From NCBI GenBank assembly GCA_008508345.1, contig QNGE01000140.1:25561-89560 (forward strand): a stretch of 64,000 nucleotides of DNA, read 5' to 3'. Positions 45,601-56,952 of the stretch are shown here, one piece after another (position 1 is the first letter of the stretch; every line of letters begins with the position of its first letter). This stretch comes from Paragonimus westermani (Eukaryota > Platyhelminthes > Trematoda > Plagiorchiida > Troglotrematidae). The translations under genes were made by a program, and so were the position numbers. The notes beneath the pieces were generated by a model. That model was not told the DNA's origin. It did no database searches and saw only the letters and a list, made by a program, of their open reading frames with translations.

Positions 45601-48159
45601 AAAACTTAAAACAACCCACAGAACTACAGAAGAAGCATGAAGTAGTACGAACGACCTCGGATCAGGTTTTAGGCAAACTCTCTAAGCTGCTTTTTAGACG
45701 TGATGGTTGATTCTTCCTTAAAAATAATTCCTTCACTTAAAGAAAGTTGTGCTTTTTACGTTTGGACACTCTTTTTGAACAGGGATAATCACACTAAGGC
45801 CACAGAGTAAGAAGTAATCTAGCCATTGGTAACCCGCTGGAAACGATTAGCGAAGTCTGTAGGATGACCTTTTTTTCATGGTACAATGACTGGATGGCGG
45901 TGCTAATAGTACTTTCCAGTAAAATCGACAATTGGAGGTCTATCACAGAAGAATGTTAGCTTGAAAAATGCAGGTCATGAAGCATTTCTATATGCGTTGA
46001 TCGTGGCTGATGTGACCGGCGGCGATTGGAGCAGTGTTCCTACACTATCAGTAGTGGGTTCACAACTCAACAACGAATAGGGCCAATGGCTGGATATTTG
46101 GCCCTACTGAACCAAGAAGGACTAAAATAAATTCTTTTTATATTGAGTACGACTTGAAATTATTATCCCTGTTATTGCTACACTATTCCCTTCGTGGCCG
46201 TCAGTTGCGGTTAATGCAATGGTAGATCATGATGGTAGATCATTCTTCTGGTAATTGGGGCGTACTTTGTTTAAGAGTTTCTGTTTGTTCAAAGTATGCT
46301 GAACAATTCGTGAGGTCCCAACAGAATCTATTTGTTTGTAGGGTTCTAGTGGCTTTCGTTTTGTCAGACACACTTTCACAGTGCTGCTAGACTTAGTGAA
46401 GTCCGTTATAGCTTGTTCTGTTTTATAAGTTGGGCTTTTGCGTCTCCGGGTCCAGTCACTGGCTCCAGTCCCGCTGACGCCCTCGATTTTCACGATATCT
46501 TTTCTATGTTCAGTAAACTGGTCATTTCAGTTGTAGAAAAGTAGAAGTCAGCATCTAACATTGTAACTGGAAAAATTCTGCCGTACACTTGAGACACATC
46601 CTATTTTCTTAATCAACAGTAAATTGCTAGCTTCCCGTGGACATCGTTTTACACCTGAGTGACCAACTCTTGACCTCCTCCAGTTGTAATACTAGGAGTA
46701 AATCAAATGGGTGAACATGTAGGCATGAAAAAATTCAGCATATCATTATCTTCAATTCATCTAACTAAGCTATACTTACACTAGGTGACTGATTAGCTTA
46801 TAAGGCCCACTCACAACCCGACTATCCCATATCTTCTGTTGTTGCAAGGGATGTTAGTGAGGAGGAGAACTTAACGATTAAGAGTTCCGGCTCGTAATAC
46901 GAAAGGCGATCGTTTCAAAATCTGATAGACTATCAGATGAACGCAATCTTAGATTGACTGCAACAAACACTACACGGTTGTCATTTCGTGTCCACGTGAT
47001 CGTAGATGGTATGGAAACCAGAAAAATGTGGTGGTCTGTTCCCAGCCTTTTTGTAGTGAGGACAAGTGGTCGCACTGTATTACTGACAGTACTACCCAGT
47101 AAAGGTAAAAGCACGTATTTAGATACTGAATCAACCGGGAGGGGGAATACAATGAGAAACATTAAAGTCCACCTTTGTATAAAGTGGTGTTCCCCATACA
47201 TGAACTGGGCATTGGCAACGGTAGCAACCGTGTTGTCTTTGGATCAGTGTTACATAAAAGTGAGTGTTTTTGTCCGTTGGGGTGTTGAAGGATATACCTC
47301 CACGTGATGATTTTCCGAACAGACAGTTCTTGCGTTATCTGCGTTCTTGACCCACAACATTACTGTCGGAATGTTATCAATCATCCTAATCTTCCTTTCA
47401 AAATGTAGAATTATCGGATAGAAACGATGTGTTCAAATGGGAACGAGAAATCAGATAATGAGAAGGGTCGCTTTATTTCGAAGAAAGTTGCCCATAGAGC
47501 GGTTTGTAATTTAAGGTTGAGTTGGATGCGAACTGTTATATTAAAAAAACTGGTATTATGCCGTACAGCAACAGAAGTCGACGTACATGCATACAGGACC
47601 TCTGCAGTAGCCGGGATTTAACTTCATATTCTGCTTCTGGTAAACTTTTTGCTTGTCACTTGTCATTTTGGCACATCCAGATAGATCGGTTGATTTTTTT
47701 AGAAAAACAATTTATTACATAGCATGGTTCGAAGTACTACTGATATCCAGCCCACCCAAGATGTTCACCTGATTTGCGTCAGAGCATAACAACACTAATT
47801 AGAGTCTACCTCGAGAAGCAGTTTACACAGCTTCAGCCGAAGAAAGAATAAGAGGTGTCATCAAAATTTAGGCAACAAACTTGTGAAGGAAGGGAATTCA
47901 AAGCAAGATATCTCTAAAACGCAGGGCGCTGCATGGTCAACAACATTGAACCATTGACAAGTCCTTCCACAAGAGTACCAGTTGTCAATAATTTCAGTCA
48001 TCACATGAAAGTTTCCTGTGCTATATGCGAACAAAGAGAAATGACAAAAAGTAACGAAGGGGTCTGCTAAAATCAAACAATCTTTAGGGCACATGGGTGC
48101 TATCACAATCAAGGCTCACGTTAGGCAAGAATCATCGACTGTTAGGAGGGCAGTCCCAG

Positions 48160-50110
48160 TCAAAGAAACGTATTGCAAAATGAAGGATACATGATACCAC
48201 GAGAAGAGATGATCATGGGTGAATGAGACTTAACCCACGTCGCAGCCCATAGTATGAAGGGTCGACGGAATAACGACATTATGAAAGTCGGTTCCGCACT
48301 TCATAACCTTGTTCGTCCAGGCAAACTTGCTTCGGTAGTCGTTCATTATACTGACGTCCAGTGCCACGGTAGCGCTGTCTTAAACTGCAAAAAAGACGGG
48401 TTTGATGGATGAGTTCGCCGTTGGAACCCGTAGCTTCTCGAAGACAGTGTAACTCAGATTACGCAGCTTTTTCGCTAGATCTTCGACTACGCAGTTGTGC
48501 CCAGCACGACGCACATCGTAGGCAATCCAGCACGTTTGAAAAATAAGAGCGTGGTATTCCGATTGGCCGCAGCTGCTACGACAGAAAACTGAGTGGTCAC
48601 CTCGACCACCTCAAAGATTCCAGATCTTAGTCTACAAAAGACCACATCGGAGCTAGATGGCACGAATTAAGATCCTGAAAAAAATGCGATCTGAAATCAT
48701 TACTCAGCGACTGGAGATTGAACAGGGAGACACTTTCTGGAGACCACGGTCCCCTTGCCTATGATAAAGCTTATCCAACTACGCCGCAAAGGCCTCCTCG
48801 TTGTTCATCATTATCATACTCTGAATGCATACTTGGACATTCACATTCTTATGATAGGGTCAGATGAATCATCATCCACCACGTTCCTCGAAACTGGACA
48901 TTGACTGGAGAGCAGTCTCTCTATTCATGATTTTCGCCAGATCCGAGTAGTGGTGGGCAAACTCAGAATGCCCAGACCGCCCAACTGAGTTAGGGTGAAA
49001 ATGTAACTGATTATTGTCTTTGGGAGGGTACAGCCACATCCGTAGCTCCGAGCATGTTTCGGCGGACTTGGCTAAAGACTAACGAGGGAATCATCTTTGG
49101 GATCAGATGCTGTTCCAGAAGGTACCGACGCTGATGCGGCTTCAGGGGCGCTTTGGTGGTTTCATACAGCTTCTTACAAACATTGTGTCAAGGGTGCCTA
49201 GTGAGTAGGCGATATCTGGACGGAAATTGATAGGCTTGTCGGCTATGACTGTTGCGTTGTGTTTATGGTCGCCACAGATGACCATGAGTCTAGAATTTTG
49301 CGTGGTAATCTTAACTTCGGCTAGCTCCAGAAAACTGGCGGCGGCTGCAAGTTTCTCAGAGGAAGGCGCCGGATTCTCCGCAGAGAGAACCAGATCATTG
49401 GTCTAGGCAAAACTGCTGACCAGTGTGTTTTGGACGTGATAGTCAGGCCTCGGTAGAGACAAACCCAACACCGTATCCACAGCCACGGTGAATAACAGCA
49501 AGAAACACCACGATAGGACCGGAAGATGGAGCCCTCGGACGTGGAGAAACCGTTCTGATAGAAGTCTGCAGTGTAGCGCGTCAGAGGTGATGGAGGGTCG
49601 AGAATTTGGGTCGATCTGATAATCGAATGCTGCGAGATAGAATTGAACACCTTGGACACGTCAGTTAATAGAATAGTGAGGTCGTCTCGAAACAGCTATC
49701 ACTGTATAGGAATGTGAATTGAGGAGCAGGTAGTTACAGGGACACACTGCAAAGATCAACCATTTTTCTGTGTGGTCAGCGTACTAACGTTGAATACATG
49801 GTGACAGGTTTCGCTTCACTGACAGCGAAGGGGCAAAATACCTTTGGAACTAGTGCGATGCGGGAGTGGCACATGTGGATAGAATCACCTTCAGTTAGTA
49901 GGAAGAGGTTAAAATGTCCTGCCAAGGTATCAGCCTTCATAAACTCTGAATATCTGAGCAAAAGTTTGTTCAAGTCTGGAGCTATGTTTCCCATGCTTCC
50001 CAAATTGTGAAAGACTTCTTATCTAGTGACCGGGTCTACCAAGGACCAGTCCGCAGGCCAAATCCCACGTCGGAGTCGCTTGTCAATGTGAGAATAAGCT
50101 GATAACACCG
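48160..50110 (-). pseudogene. R2-like non-LTR retrotransposon, decayed
   Basis: Reading the minus strand from 50100: DWSLVDPVTR, then SRIALVPKVFCP (family form TVLIPK), LTDVSKVFNSISQHSIIR (DxSKAFDxVSH), RYTADFYQNG, SPLLFTVAVD-like residues, and LVLSAENPAPSSEKLAAA, where the FADD motif is broken to FA-stop-TNDLVL. Further on, the CCHC knuckle FCRSSCGQSEYHALIFQTC is complete, and the restriction-like endonuclease region reads SSIKP with its Asp lost. Order and motifs are those of R2-type elements. At least six frame changes or stops make it inactive. The 5' zinc-finger domain was not found. Confidence 0.8.
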
Positions 50111-50388
50111 CAGATGAGAACTCATTGGAATTTCTCGAAAGGCCGCGATTTGTCCTGTAGGCTGTTCCCCAGTTTACAGGAAAAAAACTAGAGAAGTAGC
50201 AACTTTCTTTCGTCAGTGGTATATTGTTTGAATCGCTACGTAGTTAACTGTCCGTATGTGTTTCGTGGTCATATAGGGTCTCAGAGCAACAAGAACACGT
50301 CGCCGAGTGATCCTCATCAGGTGTACGGCAAAGCTTATGAGACGTACACGTTCACGTGCTACTGCTGTTGTTACCACTACTTCCACCA

Positions 50389-50415
50389 CTACTAATAACA
50401 ATAATAATAATATTA
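50389..50415. repeat. Short AAT/ACT microsatellite
   Basis: CCACTACTAATAACAATAATAATAATATT, with the trinucleotide units clear between about 50398 and 50412. Confidence 0.8.
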
Positions 50416-50799
50416 AGGACAGTCCACGTTCAACTTAGGCGACTACAAGGGGACTTAGTGTTCTGAATAGTTAGCTGTTTTTAATCGCCAGTGAACAGTG
50501 GACAGAATTAAGTCGACCCTCCGGAACGCATTTTAAAGCTTCACATTAGCATTTTTGGGGGCAACGGTGAAACAGCTGTCTTACAAACGTGAAGTCCAAC
50601 GTAAGGTTTGACTGGCCACAGACGTTGACTCATCTGTTGGCGGTAATAAAACAACTTGAGAGTGGCCTAACATAGTGATGAGAATGATTAATGATAGAAC
50701 TGTACCATGTTTGCTAAATTTTTCTGAAATACTGTTAACAGTAATAGTGCAGTGAAAATGATGGGACACTTGTAACAAGAGAGCGGATCACTGTCATAC

Positions 50800-50971
50800 C
50801 CGTTCCAGTAGACTGATTGTCTTTTCAAGCGCGCCTTCTGGTCGACCAAACGGGAAGCAGTAACGAAACTCAGTGATCTGACGTTCCAACAGGATGGTCA
50901 ACCGACGTTTGATCACTTGGAACTGTTCGCGCTCCACCGCCAGTACAGTATGCACTGCTTGGTCGTGGTGT
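50800..50971 (-). CDS. CADPS: CADPS exon 2 of window, most conserved MUN block
   Basis: The exon encodes the most recognisable piece of the gene: an [12 protein letters not shown] segment, then [17 protein letters not shown] and ISLLER. Vertebrate CADPS has [17 protein letters not shown] at the same place, so identity is high over a long stretch. The acceptor is TATACAG|ACACC at 50971. The donor is CGG|GTATGA at 50800. The first base completes the Thr codon of the preceding exon and the exon ends in phase 0. The intron before it is 958 bp and holds nothing else recognisable. Confidence 0.95.
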
Positions 50972-51929
50972 CTGTATACAAAATTAGGTAGCCAGGTGAA
51001 AAATGGCGTTACCAATACTTGTTAACTAAAGCTTAGCCTTACCTGACGAGATAAACAAGGTCAAAGCTTCGTTCGATAGTACTGCTGAAACCTGACCTGG
51101 CAAACAGATAGTTCGGCAATGAACAGGTACTAACATTTCAAACGAGATTTCTTCAAAGCTCCCGTCCAGCAAATGGTTTTGGGTAGACTGATGTCACAAC
51201 ATTTTCTCTTACTTCAGAACTTTTGCTGCAGATATCCTGATACGACACAAACTTAGCTGAATAACTTCGAAATTTTCTAATTTATACAAGTTTATAACGA
51301 ACACCAATGCAACCTAGTTAACTGCAGTGAGTAAGTGTTCACAAGCCCTCAAGTTAGACTCACACGATGACTTTGTCGTGTAAGCATGTGTTGAACATTT
51401 TTCTGCTTTATTGTTTCTGACTAATTTCATGGTTGTGCATGAAACGCACGACCGATATCAGTCAGGTTTTACAGGTGCAACTGATTCCCAGTGAACAGAA
51501 TTGACATATATTTATGTAATTACAATCAGATAGTAACTTAAAAAACAGCCTTTATTTCAAGACACTAGTATTTAGTTCCTAGATTTTCCTGCGGAACAAG
51601 ATTGGTAGTTTGTTCTATGCCACAGCGCCGAGATAATTTTGACATATTTTGTACATGAGGTAAGAATTAGTAACCAACTTGGAATACAGAACAAACAATT
51701 CGGATGTCTCTTGTACACTGAGTCATTCCGTTCAATGAACACAAGTTATCCATATTAGATATTCACTCGTGGAGGAATTTCTCAGAACAAGTTGCACAAA
51801 GTGCTGTGTCGCTGGTATTAGTATGTTGCTATCATAAGATTTATTTACAGCACGCGCGTGATCAGCTGATAGATTTTCGGATACGTCACTCTAATACTAT
51901 TAACCAGAGAGAGATCTTTGTATACTCAC
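50972..51929 (-). other. CADPS intron of 958 bp
   Basis: No repeat, RNA or coding similarity seen. Confidence 0.7.
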
Positions 51930-52135
51930 GTCTTTCCGGACACGTGATTCGCACAAAGTGAGTAACTGATGTGGATCAGATCTGGGTCGGTGCGTACTCC
52001 ATGCTCTGCCTTGTCCAGAAGATTTTTCAAGAAGGCCAGATGACGTTGACACTCACGTATACCGTAACGTTGACAGTATTCTTCAAGTAATAATCGCTGA
52101 CCGGGACTGAGCCATCCAAGTGATACAAAAGAATC
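51930..52135 (-). CDS. CADPS: CADPS exon (first in window), MUN region
   Basis: The exon reads DSFVSLGWLSPGQ, then an EYCQRYGIRECQRHLAFLKNLLDKAE block, ending in HVSGKT. It matches the start of the MUN/Munc13-homology region of CADPS, where the vertebrate protein has a GWFSPGQ and EYCARYG block. The acceptor is a CACAG before GATTC at 52135 and the donor is C|GTGAGT at 51930/51929, a strong consensus. The exon starts in phase 0 and ends after two bases of a Thr codon, which fits the next exon exactly. An open frame continues 5' of the acceptor to 52207, but that part has no family similarity and is taken as intron. Confidence 0.92.
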
Positions 52136-52639
52136 CTGTGAGTTTGAGTGTGGCAAATCAATAAGAGAAGTGATGCAACCGTCTTTCAACGAAACACAGA
52201 GGGCCAATATGTTGCAGAACTACCTACTAGAGTAGGGAAGCCTTGTAGGAATTGTTGTGACGAGTTGGTCAGTATGAAGATGTTCCTTCTTGGGAAGGAA
52301 GACAACTAAGCCAATGAAATCTGCTCAACATAGTAACATAGCAATGCAATGTGACAGAAATCACCACTTCATCGGGACCGCAAAAAGCGTCATAAGTTCT
52401 TGATTTACGCTGGGGTCTCATGCAGACAGTACCCACTATATTGAGGTAACAAAAAGCAGCTGCACGGAAGCATACTAATGAGTGAGCCTGACTTCTAGAT
52501 TATTAGGATAATTATGCAAACGTTACAAGGTGATGAAGGGTTACAGAGGACTTAGGACAATGACCGAATGGATGGAAGCTTGGCTCACAATATGAGACTT
52601 GCCATTCCACTCGATGAACAAGGGTGTGAATGAAATCAT

Positions 52640-52735
52640 ATCCTTTTCAGATTTTCGTAGAATTCATAAGAAGTCAATTTTGCAAACAGCTGTTTTCAGT
52701 AATTTTCATCGGACTTTTACAATTACATAGGAATA
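52640..52735 (-). repeat. Type C PLE tail, inverted fragment
   Basis: Minus-strand copy of the family C tail: ATGTAATTGTAAAAGTC, CGATGA, CAGCTGTTTGC, GACTTCTTATGAATTCTACG. It faces away from the direct tail at 52780-53050. See the conserved stem at 52671-52715. Confidence 0.8.
52671..52715 (-). ncRNA. Hammerhead-like structured element of PLE family C
   Basis: AAGTC pairs with GACTT around a centre that reads CCGATGA, AAATTACT, GAAA and the self-complementary ACAGCTGT. Four other copies have the same layout (53002-53045, 53897-53942, 55322-55367, 63100-63145), with AAGCC/GGCTT in one. It resembles a hammerhead whose core has a C for U4 and extra bases after stem III. I predict no cleavage; it may be a diverged relic. 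Confidence 0.45.
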
Positions 52736-52779
52736 AGTGCCTATGTGCTCCAAAAACAATTCGTACAAACCTTCCACCT

Positions 52780-53050
52780 CCACTGGTCAGTCATTCCATA
52801 TCCACTTGAAACCCGAACAAGCGTAAACCGCTTGAGATTGGTGAACACATCTCACGACAAGTACGCGTGACACCTCAACACATTCACCAACACCCCCCTC
52901 CCCCAGTAGACTGTGATCCGTACCATTTCTCTAATTTTAATGTCCTGTTTAATTCGTTTTGAATTCATATATAACCCGCACTTATTCCCATGTAATTGTA
53001 GAAGCCTGATGAGAATCACCGAAAACAGCTGTTTGCAAAAAGATTGGGCA
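52780..53050 (+). repeat. Type C PLE tail, direct copy
   Basis: Matches the 3' end of the PLE at 53880-55390 and, in reverse, 63060-63330: CACCAACACCCC ... CAGTAGACTGTGATCCG, TCATATATAACCCGCAC, CCATGTAATTGTAGAAGCC. Ends at the hairpin at 53054. This copy has CTGATGA, the canonical hammerhead block, but lacks a pairing 3' strand of stem I. Confidence 0.82.
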
Positions 53051-53053
53051 TAA

Positions 53054-53174
53054 CACAACGTTACGAGCAAGTTGTATTACTCTACGTTTCAACCACCTCG
53101 GATGGCTTTCCTCAGGAGTGTTGCAATCGAAATGGTTGAAACGTAGAGTACTACAACTTGCTCGTAACGTTGTG
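53054..53174. repeat. 42-bp hairpin repeat ending a PLE tail
   Basis: Arm 53054-53095 and arm 53133-53174 are reverse complements at 41 of 42 positions, with a 37-nt loop. The arms run from CACAACGTTACGAGCAAG to the TTTCAACCA end. On the minus strand the loop and arm contain CTGAGGA and GAAAC, blocks often seen at PLE ends. It may be the terminal inverted repeat of another PLE family. Confidence 0.9.
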
Positions 53175-54105
53175 CTGTTCTCAATAACATGTTAAACACG
53201 ACGCCCAAACTGTTCAACTTCATTCGTACTAAATGTGGTGCGGATATCCTACAGCTCTGTGCAAGATTGACTTTTTATGAAGTCAGATGTGACATACAAG
53301 ATTGAGAACGCATGGTGCGAAGCCACAATCAAATTTTCACTTTCAGATCTCAGGAACTTCACTTAATGCAAACCGTAGAATGTGATGTAAAATCTTTAAC
53401 CATATCCCAAGTTGTGATAATCTGTACTCACGTGAATGGGGAATGATCGGTGCACTTAGCAGTTAAGGCTAGAAACAGTGATTCACGTTCCGTAGAGAAG
53501 CGAGAAATATTAAGTTTGCTCGTCTGTACTCAAAAAACTCTTTTATCACAGTCTGAAAAATCTTGGAACTCAATAAAGTTAACTGTGCAAAATGGGCCCA
53601 CAACTTCACAGACTAAGCAGGAAACTCGAGTAAATGATGCAACTGGTCGAGATTGTTCCATCGTTCAGCAGACTGGCGTAGTCAACCCATCATGTCCGTG
53701 TAAAATGATTCATCACGCCTGTGACCGCACAATGCAATCGTTTGCGAAATTCATTATCATCAAAGTGGCAGCATGTGTGTGCTTTAGTGCAGTTGTACTC
53801 GTGTGCGATGGCCAGAGTGACCAAACTTTTGGCAAACGATTATCAACAACATACATGACAGAATCGAAGTAGGTGAAAAACGTAGTAATTCACAAGAAGT
53901 CAATTATGTGATAAGTTATTTTCAGTAGCTCCCATTGGGCTTTTACAATTACATAGGGTATATGTTTAATATTCGAAAAATTAAACCTAACCTCATTATT
54001 CACAAACGCGCCGTTAAGAGAAACTATTGGTTATCTGTGCGCTTATGTTGAAAACAGACAACTTAACATCAGCATTCCCTTCGCCAAACTAAGAGTTATT
54101 ATTAA

Positions 54106-54560
54106 TCTGTACCTCAGACGTTCAGTTTCAATTCAATGGAAAACTCTATAGACAATGTGATGGCGTAGCATTGCACACTCTGTTGGGTCCGTTAATGGCG
54201 AGCATATTCATAGCCAAACTAGAGACCAAAGAACTACGTCATGTCGTCGATAATTGCTTTCTTCATAGAGGCTATGTAAACGACGTATTTTGGTTAAGAA
54301 TTGGCAAAGATGATACACGCTCTGATTTTTTAAATGTTGCGATGTTTCTTAAAACTGATGGATCAATTCAAAGAGCAGTACATAGGAAAAGAACCTCGAC
54401 TGGCCAGTACACACACTTCTTCAACTTTGTTCCGTCAAATTACATGCGGAATTTGGTTTGTTGCTTAACTAGCAGAGCCCAAGGGATATGCATGCTAGAT
54501 ATCTTGTCGGATGAACTCCAACACGTTCGATACGTGCTAAGTGAAAACGGATATCCTTAA
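54106..54560 (+). pseudogene. PLE copy C reverse transcriptase fragment
   Basis: The frame reads DVQFQFNGKLYRQCDGVALH, LLGPLMASIFIAKLE, then the catalytic region GYVNDVF, where the usual YVDD is YVND. After that come STGQYTHFFNFVPSNYMRNL and LSENGYP, followed by a stop. In the family the first block is normally QIDGVAMGSPLGP, so the MGSP loop is changed to LHTL. Loss of one catalytic Asp and of the 5' half makes it inactive. Confidence 0.87.
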
Positions 54561-54699
54561 CGATATCTGGACAGAAAGGTGTAACCAAAAATGAAGCATG
54601 AAATTGTTCTGACGATGGATAAAAATCCTGTTTCTGACCCAATAACACAAGGATGAAGTTACTAGTGAGGTTACCACTAGCCGAGTTTGCAATACAGTT

Positions 54700-55140
54700 G
54701 TGAGTGTCTATCCTGCAGCACGGGTCATATCGTTGAATACCTGCCCGGTACTGGGGCCACACCTCAAATACAACTTGCCTAGGTTCTCTTCGTCCTTTCA
54801 TGTTTATTCTCTCACCTGTTGTTGCCAAGCTGGTAACGTTGAGCGAAACACAAAGCGTGAACACCGTGAACACCGCCTGAAATGGTTTCGCAATGGTCCG
54901 AGAAAGCCCATTTCCAGTACCATCGGTCCGCACGTCATTGACGCTGGCCATCAAATTGAGCCGGATGAAGCCTTCTGAGTCATCCAAAAGGTTCGTCAAG
55001 CCCACTCCAGATCTGCCAGATTGCGGCTGTTATCAACGACCAGGGCTAGTGCCGTCAGACTGCAAAAGCCCTGTCTGTGTATTCCAAAGCAGTACGTGCA
55101 AACCCTACAGCTATTCCACACCAGCTTGAAACCCCACCAT
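54700..55140 (+). pseudogene. PLE copy C endonuclease, catalytic motif lost
   Basis: SSSFHVYSLTCCCQAGNVER matches SSSFCIYSLTCCCQAGYVGR of the edge copy, so the YIG tyrosine and the GRT glycine are both lost (Y to N, G to E). ISSTIGPHVIDAGHQIEPDE, AF, a TGA at 54976, then VIQKVRQAHSRSARLRLLST and PCLC follow in the same frame. The EHxPxW block is degraded. Confidence 0.85.
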
Positions 55141-55321
55141 GTGTGAAACACTTGACACTGACGCATTCGTCTCACGACAGGCACCAATGACAGTGCCCGT
55201 ACATCCACCAACGCTCCCACCCCCTCCAGTAGACTGTGATACGCCCCACGTTCATGATTTTTATGACCCACTTGAGTTGATCCAGTTTTTTCAAATATAA
55301 AACATCTTTGTGTGATTGTGA

Positions 55322-55367
55322 AAGCCCGACGACAGTGACCGAAAACAGTTATGCGCCTAACTGACTT
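55322..55367 (+). ncRNA. Hammerhead-like element in copy C tail
   Basis: AAGCC ... CGACGA ... CCGAAAACAG ... GACTT, the same layout as 52671-52715, with one mismatch in the outer stem. The inner palindrome is lost here (ACAGTTATG). Confidence 0.4.
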
Positions 55368-56952
55368 CTTATGGATTCTACGGAACTGTGAAAATGAATG
55401 TAGTGAATGTCGACACGATCATTTTACGTTCGTGAGCAGCGCGTTCAGAGGAGTATGTCAATATCAAACGTCTTTGTAGAAGCAGTCAGCGTAAGATAAC
55501 CGTCAGCAGAGAATAAACCTCTCACTCCAGGCCACATTCTTAGTGAACCTCGTGACCTTTAAAATTCTTGAGTATAATGAAACTACGATTGACGATACAA
55601 AACCAGATTGTTCTTTTTTATTATTTTTAAATTTTTATTTGAATGGACACAAAGTGCCACTTCAATATCCTGGTCCCAGACTCCGTCCATTTTTCTTTAC
55701 GTAATAACTATAGCAGATGTCTAAATTTGGTGAAAGTCAGTCACATCATTTTGTCGCTACAAGACTATGGGAAAACCTGTACATTTTAAACGATGGTGGC
55801 TAGAATTAGAATAACAAAGTTTCGGTGATTAACATAAACCACTAAACTGTCAATTACAAAACATGTTCAATGTAACAACGTAGTCTGAATTAGTTGCCAG
55901 AAATATGTAAAACCACTCGTCTCAACCGCGGACTCTGAGAACACCGTGAAGTCTTTTAATGAATTAATAACAAGTCTGCGTTTACCGAGGCAATTTGAAC
56001 AGTGGGTTTGCTTTCTATCTGATAAAATCTTTTCCGATTCAGCGTAGCCGTGAAGCCAATTGCTTTAAATTGAACACTCCAAAGGAATCTTTTACTTCCA
56101 TAGAGTCTGTTGGCTTAGGTTTCCCGTTTTTTGTGATAACCTTCAGTCATCCCCTTTTCCAAACAAGAGTGAATACATCATAACCGACGATAAAATTGTT
56201 GTGAACGCCAACACTACCAGTGAACACGCCGCCACCACCCAATTCCACATCTCACATAATTCATGAAATTTCCTGTGAGTGCCGGCCCCTCACACAGGCG
56301 GAATGGACAGAAAATTATACAACAGGTTCAACGAACATAGCCGAGTCTTATTCTCAAAAGCGCTTGCGAATACCGTGGAACGGAACGTCCTAAGCGAACG
56401 ACGTAATCGATCGCTCACTACTTGCTAATCAAATGACCTCCATTAAATTTGCAAAAGACTTACTGACACATTTCGCAGTGAAAAAGCCGAAGGTTTTTCT
56501 GATTTGCGATGGTGATAGCGATTACAATGTGGAAACTACTTCCTCGTGTGCAAACAGACTTGTTCAACAATACCAAATTGCCACGGTAAGAGCTGTGCAT
56601 TGAAGTACACGCATGTGTGGTTACTGTTCTCACCGCTTCGCTTTAGGGTTTCCATTAAATTTTCACTGCAATACATACCTAATGAAATGCAGCTAAATAC
56701 GTTCGACAGATAGATTTTACAAAAAAAACTATCTTGGACTTCCTTGTTCACATTTACAAGGTAAAAAATTGGCGCAAAATTCCCCATCGTAAACATGTTA
56801 GCATTGGTCACATTGTGCTTCCTGGGTAGCGTGAATTAGTGTATTTATTCAAAAACTGACTGTAAAACTTAAATAACGTCGTCAAAACTAAATACATTTC
56901 ACTTCTCACGCTGATGAAACGGGTAAGTGATCATTTGTACATAGAATAACAG

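Larger units (their letters stand above)
43456..50799 (-). other. CADPS intron of 7.3 kb
   Basis: Contains the hammerhead SINE (45397-45600), the R2-like element (48160-50110) and a short AAT-type microsatellite (50389-50415). I recognise nothing at 43456-45396 or 45601-48159. Confidence 0.65.
20..52135 (-). other. CADPS: CADPS gene, 3' half: 11 exons spanning 52 kb
   Basis: This is the only host gene recognised. CADPS (CAPS, UNC-31 in nematodes) is a cytosolic/peripheral membrane protein that primes dense-core vesicles for calcium-triggered exocytosis, binding phosphoinositides and SNAREs. Eleven exons, in order 51930-52135, 50800-50971, 43332-43455, 31020-31114, 26483-26639, 23530-23691, 22532-22985, 7415-7601, 1777-1884, 1101-1205 and 20-106, total 1857 nt (619 codons). 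Each is bounded by AG and GT on the minus strand, and exon phases agree at all ten joins. Recognition rests on the family sequence as remembered: [38 protein letters not shown] and others match. The C2 and PH domains, the start codon, the stop codon and one internal segment were not found. Introns range from 544 bp to 14.9 kb and are full of retroelement debris. Confidence 0.92.
53880..55390 (+). mobile_element. Penelope-like retroelement, copy C (defective)
   Basis: The order is: inverted tail fragment (53880-53965), partial RT (54106-54560), GIY-YIG endonuclease (54700-55140) and direct 3' tail (55140-55390). The same plan, with an inverted tail piece at the 5' end, is seen in copy A. The RT is truncated at its 5' end; motifs before the QFNGKLYRQ block are missing. 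It is of the same family as the edge copy at 63060-64000. Confidence 0.85.

Noticed and set aside
46954..47307. 117-codon plus-strand open frame
   Set aside because: Composition is plausible for coding, but no motif, splice border or neighbour supports it.
53450..53872. 140-codon plus-strand open frame upstream of PLE copy C
   Set aside because: No PLE or host motif. It lies outside the inverted tail that marks the 5' end of the element.
56885..56925. Inverted hammerhead at the 5' end of PLE copy B
   Set aside because: Only a loose resemblance (GTGAGAAGTGAAATGT on the minus strand). The core CTGANGA block is not there.
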